Source: an uncultured Muribaculaceae bacterium
GTDB lineage: Bacteria > Bacteroidota > Bacteroidia > Bacteroidales > Muribaculaceae
Assembly (NCBI GenBank): GCA_910579605.1
Contig: CAJTUG010000035.1
Span: 1 to 22,819 of the forward strand
Direction of reading: 5' to 3'
Length of the DNA stretch: 22,819 nt
Shown here: positions 16,956 through 22,819 of the stretch, in pieces
Layout: each line of letters begins with the position of its first letter
How positions within the stretch are numbered: the stretch's first letter is position 1
Notes under the pieces: model-generated
Seen by the model: only the letters and a program-made list of their open reading frames with translations
What the model was told of the DNA's origin: nothing
Database searches by the model: none
Translations under genes and position numbers: made by a program

Positions 16956-16986
16956 CAAAATTAAACAAAAAATATATAACGACAAA
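16956..16986 (-). promoter_or_regulatory. Promoter of the tricorn-like protease / BadF-like operon
   Basis: On the minus strand, -33 TTTG (16986-16983) and -7 TAATTTTG (16963-16956) are separated by 19 nt, both perfect matches. Initiation would be near 16950, about 20 nt before the ATG at 16931. The -33 element lies at the end of the ompA terminator's T-run. Confidence 0.8.
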
Positions 16987-17019
16987 AAAACGGGTTCGGC
17001 TTTTGACCGAACCCGTTTT
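16983..17019 (-). terminator. Intrinsic terminator of ompA
   Basis: Arms 16987-16999 and 17007-17019 form a perfect 13-bp stem with a 7-nt loop. On the minus strand it ends in a run of seven Ts. It lies 28 bp past the ompA stop. The T-run overlaps the -33 element of the next gene's promoter. Confidence 0.9.
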
Positions 17020-17046
17020 AATAATGTGTATTTTAATAGTTTAGTA

Positions 17047-18264
17047 TTACTGAGCTACATTGAATATTACAATTCTGTTCCAGTTGTTAATATCGTAGGG
17101 CTGAACGTTAGAGCCTTCTGCCTGGATTGCGAGACGATCGGGGTTGATACCGTATTTATTGGTAAGTGCATCGTATACGGCCTGAGCACGGCGCTTAGAA
17201 AGACCCATATTATAATCGCTTGTACCGGTGTCTTTATCGGCATAGCCAACGATAGCTACGTTTTGGTCGGGGTTAGCTTTCATCCATTCAGCAATGTTGT
17301 ATACATTAACCATTTCGGTGTCTGTGATACGGGCTGAATTGAGAGAGAATCTTACTGTAGCCATAAGTGGAGCTGCTTCTGCAACAACAACTTCAGCTTC
17401 TTCAACTTCGGGACATGGGAGTTGTGCTTCTGCTGCTGCCAGAGCTGCAGCAGTTGTTGCGAGAGCACCGCGGAGGTCGTTGACCTGGTTATTGAGGTTG
17501 CTGATATAGCCTAAGTAATCGCATGGGTCATATTGCTTATAGTCTCTACCACCGAAAGTGATTGCGAAACCACCATTGAGAGTAACGTTAACATCTACAG
17601 GACGTCCATATACTTCGTTATTGAAATTGTCTCCATAGAAAGAAGCGCGTGCTTCAGCAAAGAAATCGACATATTTGCAGAGGCGGAAACGTGCCTGAAT
17701 ACCTGCAGAAACAGGGAGCATCCATTCATTTCGTTTAGCTTTCCCATGACTATTGAGAACGTTTCCGAGCCCTTCTGGCTTGTAATCCCAGAGGAAAGTA
17801 CCACCAAGACCAACGAATGGAACTATTGAGAATACTCGTTTAGAGCTAACTCCACCCAGTGAGTTAAACATATCCCACATAAAGTCGAGATTCGCCCCTA
17901 CATATTTGGCTTTGTACATGGAGCCACCTTCACCGTTCCAGTGAATAGGGCCACCGTTGAAAGTTAGACGCCAGCCCAAATATGGAGAGAACCATTTACC
18001 GAAGCCGGCATTATAATTCACACTAATGTGTGCGTGACGTTCACCTTTAGCATCGGCACCTTCTACAAAAGGTGTCGCCATTCCAGCGCCGAATTGAATA
18101 AACCAATTATCGTTTTTGGTAACGTAATATCTTGTTCCGCAAGGGACTTCGGATACTACTGCCGTTTCTTCTACGACTACAGTTTCTTCCTGAGCATTAG
18201 CTTGAAGAGCCGGAACCAAAGCTGCGACACACGCGGCGGTTGTGAAGAATACGTTTTTTTTCAT
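17047..18264 (-). CDS. OmpA-family outer-membrane protein
   Basis: This 405-residue protein has a signal peptide with likely cleavage after QANA (residue 24). Residues about 50-240 are a transmembrane beta-barrel rich in alternating aromatic strands (WFIQFGAGMATPF, GWRLTFNGG, FFAEARASFYG). Residues 253-283 form a short heptad-like linker (SNLNNQVNDLRGAL...). Residues about 300-405 are the OmpA peptidoglycan-binding domain with VRFSLNSARI, GYADKDTG (D343), YNMGLSKRRAQAV (N352, R358/R359) and NRIVIFNV. It anchors the outer membrane to peptidoglycan and is probably abundant. It has a strong terminator; no convincing -7 box was found in the 190 bp upstream. Confidence 0.95.
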   Translation of the reverse strand: MKKNVFFTTAACVAALVPALQANAQEETVVVEETAVVSEVPCGTRYYVTKNDNWFIQFGAGMATPFVEGADAKGERHAHISVNYNAGFGKWFSPYLGWRLTFNGGPIHWNGEGGSMYKAKYVGANLDFMWDMFNSLGGVSSKRVFSIVPFVGLGGTFLWDYKPEGLGNVLNSHGKAKRNEWMLPVSAGIQARFRLCKYVDFFAEARASFYGDNFNNEVYGRPVDVNVTLNGGFAITFGGRDYKQYDPCDYLGYISNLNNQVNDLRGALATTAAALAAAEAQLPCPEVEEAEVVVAEAAPLMATVRFSLNSARITDTEMVNVYNIAEWMKANPDQNVAIVGYADKDTGTSDYNMGLSKRRAQAVYDALTNKYGINPDRLAIQAEGSNVQPYDINNWNRIVIFNVAQ

Positions 18265-18413
18265 TGTGGTTGAATTGAGTTTTGTTAGACTTTGTTTTCT
18301 TTATTTACCAAGTTTCAATATAAACCGCACTTTAGCCTTTAATGAATTAATGGCTCGCTTTTAAGCGGCTTTGATATACTAACAACGGCATTTTTAAGTT
18401 TGTTCACGGTTGC

Positions 18414-18444
18414 TTGAAAAAATGAAAAAATATGAGTATTTTTG
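18414..18444 (+). promoter_or_regulatory. Promoter of the polytopic membrane protein gene
   Basis: -33 TTG (18414-18416) and -7 TATTTTTG (18437-18444, full match to TAnnTTTG) are 20 nt apart. Initiation is expected about 18450, so the in-frame TTG at 18410 cannot be the start and the ATG at 18458 is preferred, with a leader of only about 8 nt. Confidence 0.7.
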
Positions 18445-18457
18445 CCATAAAAACAAA

Positions 18458-20044
18458 ATGAATACGAAATTACAAAAGTATATATACGGCATGCTATCTC
18501 TTTTATCCTTGATTGGGGCATGCTATTTCATTATATTGGTACTAACACCAGTTTTAGGCGACGAACTGATGTTTCGGAATTATTACTGGCTGGCAACAAA
18601 TTCTCAAGAGCTTACTTTATCGTCAATTCCAAGGATGATAGACATAGTGAGAACCGACGAAAACGGGCGCTTAGCCAATATTCTCATGCCTTATTGGTCT
18701 CTCGGCTTACCTCATGCAGTTGGCTGCGCTTTTTTCTCTGCGATGCTTGCGGCAATAATATATGGTGTAGCCGTTTTAGGGACAGGTCTGAAAAGACCTA
18801 AATTTGCATTTGTGGCATTGTCTTGGATTGCGATATCATTTACGTTGCCATGGTTTTCGGGAATGCTTCCAACTGCTATGCAAATGAACTATACGCCTGC
18901 AAGTTTGCTGTTGCTTTTTGTGGCATGGGGATTTACAAAACCAGAGATATCCAAACTTGAAACAGTTGCCATAGGAATATGTGCTCTGTTTGCAGCTATG
19001 CTTCATGAGGGTGCAGCCGTGGCTGAATGTTGTGGCATAGGTTTGTATCTGATATGCAAACGGTTTAGATTAAATGGCAAACAATGGATAATTACCACAG
19101 CTGCCCTGATAGGGACTGCTGTAATACTAAGTTCTCCTGCAATATGGTCTAAGTTTATCTATACAAAGGACATACCGTATTCATACAACAACACACTTAA
19201 ACTTTTCATTCTAACAGAAATTGCCACTATTATTGCCACTGTTTTATTATTTGTTGGGCTGGCTATAAAACACTTTCGTCCAAAATTTACTGCCTTAACA
19301 AAAGATGGCTCTTTTATTTTTGCTGCCGGGATAGCTATTTCGGGATTTCTCATCAACTACTCGACAAATTTCGTATATGGCCGTTCAACCTGGTTTGCGG
19401 AGATATTTGCGGTTATAATAATAATCAAAGAACTTGACATATTTTTTTCTAAAACCAGCGCAAAAGCCTTAACCACAGTAGGTATTGTCTCTGCTTTATT
19501 ATGCTACTTATTTTTCAGTGGCGTTATATATTGGCAATTTATTTATTACAAACAAAACGAAGAAATAGAGAAACTCCTTGCGGTTTCACCCACATATACC
19601 GTTTTTTATGATTTAGAAGACCGTTGTCCTTATTACACATTACTATATCCCGAATTCCGCAGTTGGCGCATCCCTTTCTGCTATCTATTCATTACTCCAG
19701 GCGAAACAAAACCATTTTCTATAGTCCCCTTGGGGCTTAAAGACTTTATGGGCACTGGAGCTACACCTACTCCAGGCAAAGCCGGTGCAATGCAATGGAA
19801 TAGCACTACGATTTTACCAGACCGAGAATTATGGATTGGAGGTTCAAACGGAGAAAAAATAATCGGTCATGTTGCTAATGCAAATGCCGATATAATAGAC
19901 TCTAATGGAATTGAATTCAAAAAAATGCCGGTGACACTTCTTCGGTTCACCGCACAGAATGGTTCCAAATGGATATATATTAGCCCAATACCAAGAAATA
20001 TCCATCATCCGTTTCTACGCGTAGACAACGTTACCATAGATTGA
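18458..20044 (+). CDS. Polytopic inner-membrane protein, GT-C/DUF6056-like
   Basis: This 528-residue protein has about ten hydrophobic segments in its first 370 residues, then a soluble tail of about 150 residues. After the first membrane helix it has LTPVLGDELMFRNYYW with adjacent acidic residues D35-E36, and further on DENGRLANIL (N69-G70-R71). An acidic pair after helix 1 and an N-G-R-type motif are features of GT-C-fold glycosyltransferase-like families such as DUF6056 (family knowledge, recalled and not searched). Such proteins often transfer sugars from lipid-linked donors, but no substrate can be read here. The ATG at 18458 was chosen from the promoter position. Its 3' end overlaps the convergent DUF4421 gene by 14 bp. 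The assignment to a particular family is tentative. Confidence 0.7.
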   Translation: MNTKLQKYIYGMLSLLSLIGACYFIILVLTPVLGDELMFRNYYWLATNSQELTLSSIPRMIDIVRTDENGRLANILMPYWSLGLPHAVGCAFFSAMLAAIIYGVAVLGTGLKRPKFAFVALSWIAISFTLPWFSGMLPTAMQMNYTPASLLLLFVAWGFTKPEISKLETVAIGICALFAAMLHEGAAVAECCGIGLYLICKRFRLNGKQWIITTAALIGTAVILSSPAIWSKFIYTKDIPYSYNNTLKLFILTEIATIIATVLLFVGLAIKHFRPKFTALTKDGSFIFAAGIAISGFLINYSTNFVYGRSTWFAEIFAVIIIIKELDIFFSKTSAKALTTVGIVSALLCYLFFSGVIYWQFIYYKQNEEIEKLLAVSPTYTVFYDLEDRCPYYTLLYPEFRSWRIPFCYLFITPGETKPFSIVPLGLKDFMGTGATPTPGKAGAMQWNSTTILPDRELWIGGSNGEKIIGHVANANADIIDSNGIEFKKMPVTLLRFTAQNGSKWIYISPIPRNIHHPFLRVDNVTID

Positions 20045-21089
20045 AACGATAGCCCAAAACTGCCTCTCCACTCAAAACACCTCCAGCAAACGTAGTCTTT
20101 TTATCGTTTACTATCGAGAGATCAAATTTCCCTATACATCCAAAGAACCATCTGCCTCTTTTTTGATTCCAAACAATAGACAATTTCAAGCGGTTATAAA
20201 GCGAGAAAGAAACTTTCTCTATATCAGAATTTACATATCCTTTGCGTACTCCGATAATAGGTGACTCACTTACACCAAACACCCAATTCCTTGCAAACAC
20301 CCAATTGTATCCATAGCCAACTCTCAATGCATAGTTGTGAGTATTTACTCTATATCGGTAGTTCTTCCAATTATCTGGAAGCTGCTCCAACATATCTGGT
20401 GGCAATGTGCTGAAATTGAAATCCATCTTCTGGTTGTAATAAGAAAAACCAGTATAAAATGCTCCTTGACTTTTTTGTTGGACACGACTAAAATTAAACG
20501 ATGCTGCTTCGGAATATTTTTTATGGTTAAAGAAATAATAAGCATCTAAACCCCAAGTTTCTGTATTTACGCCTTTGAACGGCAAATTCATATGAACCGG
20601 ATTTTTATAGTCACCAAAACGCTTTATATTAGCTCCTACATCATTTTTAATAAAATAGAACTCCGCCCCAAATAGCATACAATTAAACCCGAAACGGAAT
20701 CGTTGCCGAGAACGGTCTACACCTCCGAAAATCTTGCTCATGTTGACATCGTAGCCTGCTGAAACTGCAAGATATGTGAGATAAACGCCCATGCTTGTAG
20801 AAGGATCCGACATCATAGATATGTATTTATCGTTCGGAAGTATAAAACGATATACGTCGCCCCAACTTTCGGTTGTAATTTTGGCGTTGAATTTATAATT
20901 TGTAGGGGTCACATATGTTGTGTCATAACCATTGAAAAATTTATCACCCCATCTATAAGTGTTTACTATAAATCTGGGAAACTTTCCCATCTCTGCTATA
21001 GAATCCAAGTTGAAAGAGAAGGCTCTTGCAGAGCTCGTCCCAATCAAGACAGCCACTATAATAAATAATATTCTTGACACTTTTAACAT
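20031..21089 (-). CDS. DUF4421-like outer-membrane beta-barrel protein
   Basis: This 352-residue protein has a signal peptide (MLKVSRILFIIVAVLIGTSSARA, cleavage about residue 23). The mature part is dominated by aromatic alternating strands typical of an outer-membrane barrel (for example FRFGFNCMLFGAEFYF, YALRVGYGYNWVFARNWVFG, LKLSIVWNQKRGRWFFG) and ends GYRFNLW, with an aromatic C-terminus as expected for BAM recognition. The early segment FPRFIVNTYRWGDKFFNGYDTTYV resembles the N-terminus of DUF4421 family proteins, which are common in Bacteroidales and have no known function. It has its own promoter but shares its last 14 bp with the convergent membrane protein gene. Function unknown. Confidence 0.82.
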   Translation of the reverse strand: MLKVSRILFIIVAVLIGTSSARAFSFNLDSIAEMGKFPRFIVNTYRWGDKFFNGYDTTYVTPTNYKFNAKITTESWGDVYRFILPNDKYISMMSDPSTSMGVYLTYLAVSAGYDVNMSKIFGGVDRSRQRFRFGFNCMLFGAEFYFIKNDVGANIKRFGDYKNPVHMNLPFKGVNTETWGLDAYYFFNHKKYSEAASFNFSRVQQKSQGAFYTGFSYYNQKMDFNFSTLPPDMLEQLPDNWKNYRYRVNTHNYALRVGYGYNWVFARNWVFGVSESPIIGVRKGYVNSDIEKVSFSLYNRLKLSIVWNQKRGRWFFGCIGKFDLSIVNDKKTTFAGGVLSGEAVLGYRFNLW

Positions 21090-21096
21090 CGGGATG

Positions 21097-21104
21097 CAAA
21101 GTTA
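21097..21104 (-). promoter_or_regulatory. -7 promoter element of the DUF4421 gene, very close to the start codon
   Basis: The minus strand reads TAACTTTG, a full match to TAnnTTTG, with only 7 bp between it and the ATG at 21089. The predicted transcript would have almost no leader. No clear -33 element was found. Confidence 0.55.
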
Positions 21105-21231
21105 CGAAATTTTTGCCGAAACTTATTCTATAAATAAACCCAAAACATGTTTAAGAGTTCAATCAGCATATTTATTCTGACAAGAATTGTCATGAACAGA
21201 TAAGGCAATGTAAAAATTGAGAATTTTTGCG

Positions 21232-21239
21232 TATCTTTG
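21232..21239 (+). promoter_or_regulatory. -7 promoter element of guaA
   Basis: TATCTTTG matches TAnnTTTG; the ATG at 21265 is 25 bp downstream. It lies inside the stretch from the in-frame TTG at 21217, which rules that codon out as the start. The -33 element is not evident. Confidence 0.6.
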
Positions 21240-21264
21240 CAAGCAAAACAAACAACCCTACGAT

Positions 21265-22800
21265 ATGCAGGAAAAAATAGTCATTCTGGATTTCGGTTCT
21301 CAGACCACCCAACTTATTGGTCGACGAATCCGAGAACTCAATATCTACTCCGAAATCATACCATATAACAAGTATCCTTTCGGAAAAGAAAAAGAAGAAG
21401 GTATAATCGGTGTGATCCTTTCGGGCAGCCCACTGTCGGTATACGACAAAGATTCTTTCAAAATTGATATAAAAGCCCTTATGGGGACGTTGCCGGTATT
21501 AGGAATTTGCTACGGTGCTCAGCTCACAGCCTATGAGCTTGGAGGATGCGTCGAATCTGCTCCATCAAGAGAATATGGCCGAGCAAACCTTGATTTTATT
21601 GATAAATCGTGCCCTCTATTCAAAGGAATTGATATGGGAGCACAAGTTTGGATGAGCCACGGCGACACCATTACATCTATACCCGACGGTTTTAAATGCA
21701 TAGCATCTACACCAAGCGTGAAATTTGCCGCATTTTCAGGCCCTGAAGAAGATAAAATATGGGGAGTACAATTCCATCCTGAAGTTTTCCATTCCACCTG
21801 CGGAACCCACCTTCTGCGTAATTTTGCAGTTGATATATGCGGTGCTTCTTGCTCATGGAATCCAGAGTCATTTATTGAATCTACCGTTGCTGAATTAAAA
21901 GAAAAATTAGGACAAGACCGAGTTATTCTCGGCCTTAGTGGCGGTGTAGATTCATCTGTTGCAGCTGTTCTTCTCAACAAAGCGATAGGAGACCGCTTGA
22001 CATGTATATTTGTAGACCACGGTATGCTTCGTAAAGATGAATTCTCATCAGTTTTGCGAGACTACCAAGGGCTCGGATTAAACGTGATTGGTGTTGATGC
22101 ATCCGACAAATTTTTCGCTGACCTCGCAGGGGTAACAGATCCTGAAAAAAAACGCAAAATCATAGGAGCAGATTTCATTGAAGTTTTCGATGCAGAAGCA
22201 CATAAAATAAAAGATGCAAAATGGTTGGCTCAAGGTACAATCTATCCAGACTGCATTGAATCGCTCTCAATAACAGGAACAGTAATAAAGAGTCATCACA
22301 ATGTAGGTGGCCTTCCAGAGAAAATGAATCTCAAACTCTGTGAACCGTTAAGGTTACTTTTCAAGGATGAGGTTCGCGCTGTAGGACGTGCATTGGGCAT
22401 GCCAGAGCATTTGATAAGCCGCCATCCATTCCCTGGACCAGGACTTGCCGTGCGTATACTTGGAGAAGTTACTCGCGAAAAAGTAGGCATACTACAAGAA
22501 GCAGACCACATTTTTATCCAAGGATTGCGCGATTGGGGTCTTTATGATAAAGTATGGCAAGCCGGAGTAATCCTCCTGCCAGTGCAAAGTGTAGGTGTTA
22601 TGGGGGACGAACGAACATACGAACGCGCAGTAGCGTTACGAGCTGTTACCTCCACTGATGCAATGACAGCCGACTGGGCTCACCTACCATATGATTTTAT
22701 GTCGCGTGTAAGCAACGATATCATAAATAAAGTTCGCGGAGTGAACCGCGTTTGCTACGACATATCTTCAAAACCACCGGCAACTATCGAGTGGGAATAA
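21265..22800 (+). CDS. guaA: GMP synthase (glutamine-hydrolysing)
   Basis: This 511-residue two-domain enzyme converts XMP to GMP using ATP and glutamine-derived ammonia. The N-terminal class I amidotransferase domain has the nucleophile C82 in LGICYGAQ and the triad partners H171 and E173 in GVQFHPEV. The synthetase domain has the PP-loop LSGGVDSSVA (224-233). The C-terminal dimerisation domain (about 390-511) ends with VRGVNRVCYDISSKPPATIEWE-like residues that bind XMP. Length matches the family. The ATG at 21265 was preferred because the upstream TTG at 21217 precedes the -7 box and the family starts near QEKIVILDFGSQ. The gene is divergent from DUF4421 and has only 19 bp after its stop in this window. 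Confidence 0.97.
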   Translation: MQEKIVILDFGSQTTQLIGRRIRELNIYSEIIPYNKYPFGKEKEEGIIGVILSGSPLSVYDKDSFKIDIKALMGTLPVLGICYGAQLTAYELGGCVESAPSREYGRANLDFIDKSCPLFKGIDMGAQVWMSHGDTITSIPDGFKCIASTPSVKFAAFSGPEEDKIWGVQFHPEVFHSTCGTHLLRNFAVDICGASCSWNPESFIESTVAELKEKLGQDRVILGLSGGVDSSVAAVLLNKAIGDRLTCIFVDHGMLRKDEFSSVLRDYQGLGLNVIGVDASDKFFADLAGVTDPEKKRKIIGADFIEVFDAEAHKIKDAKWLAQGTIYPDCIESLSITGTVIKSHHNVGGLPEKMNLKLCEPLRLLFKDEVRAVGRALGMPEHLISRHPFPGPGLAVRILGEVTREKVGILQEADHIFIQGLRDWGLYDKVWQAGVILLPVQSVGVMGDERTYERAVALRAVTSTDAMTADWAHLPYDFMSRVSNDIINKVRGVNRVCYDISSKPPATIEWE

Positions 22801-22819
22801 AATTAAAAACAAGCAGATG

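Noticed and set aside
18356..18367. Small inverted repeat CGCTT/AAGCG upstream of ompA
   Set aside because: Five base pairs with a two-base spacer is too short to distinguish from chance.
18410..18457. Upstream TTG start for the membrane protein
   Set aside because: It precedes the -7 element; the ATG at 18458 directly before the hydrophobic N-terminus fits better.
21217..21264. Upstream TTG start for guaA
   Set aside because: The -7 box TATCTTTG lies within this stretch, and the added residues are not typical of GuaA.

Overview
The window looks like a chromosomal stretch from a member of the Bacteroidales, possibly Muribaculaceae (family-level placement is a guess). Several intergenic regions carry the Bacteroidetes-type promoter (-7 TAnnTTTG, at best with a -33 TTTG about 19-20 nt upstream), and Shine-Dalgarno sequences are not evident. 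Other supporting signs are a large secreted protein with a C-terminal type IX-secretion-like sorting domain, a Bacteroidales-style OmpA porin, a DUF4421 outer-membrane barrel and a dnaA gene without dnaN beside it. No insertion sequence, prophage, CRISPR array, transposase or integrase was seen.

Layout. Positions 1-212 hold the 5' part of tRNA-Pro(TGG) on the minus strand, its promoter and a strong minus-strand terminator. Positions 213-4700 (minus) encode a 1495-residue exported multidomain surface protein, preceded by an apparent leader of about 190 nt. Positions 5108-11003 (plus) form a tight five-gene unit: ftsY, rimO, an isochorismate-synthase-like chorismate enzyme, and two SGNH/GDSL-fold envelope proteins; three of the four junctions overlap. 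dnaA (11331-12716, plus) follows after a 327-bp AT-rich gap and ends at a two-way terminator shared with the convergent minus-strand pair of a BadF/GlcNAc-kinase-like protein and a tricorn-like protease, which overlap by ATGA. Upstream of that pair is ompA (minus), whose terminator U-tract contains the -33 element of the tricorn promoter. A polytopic membrane protein (18458-20044, plus) and a DUF4421 protein (20031-21089, minus) overlap tail to tail by 14 bp. guaA (21265-22800, plus) closes the window.

How the genes fit together. Most of the content is housekeeping (translation, membrane targeting, replication initiation, GMP and quinone synthesis) mixed with cell-envelope functions. The most interesting parts are: the linkage of ftsY and rimO to a short chorismate-utilising enzyme and two SGNH proteins that carry an insertion but have no MBOAT acyltransferase partner in the window; the large adhesin-like protein with a sorting domain and a long leader; the altered phosphate-1 motif in the BadF-like kinase; and several compact regulatory arrangements (terminator/promoter overlap, a possible leaderless mRNA, overlapping convergent genes). 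I see no clear case for a wholly new defence or mobile system here.
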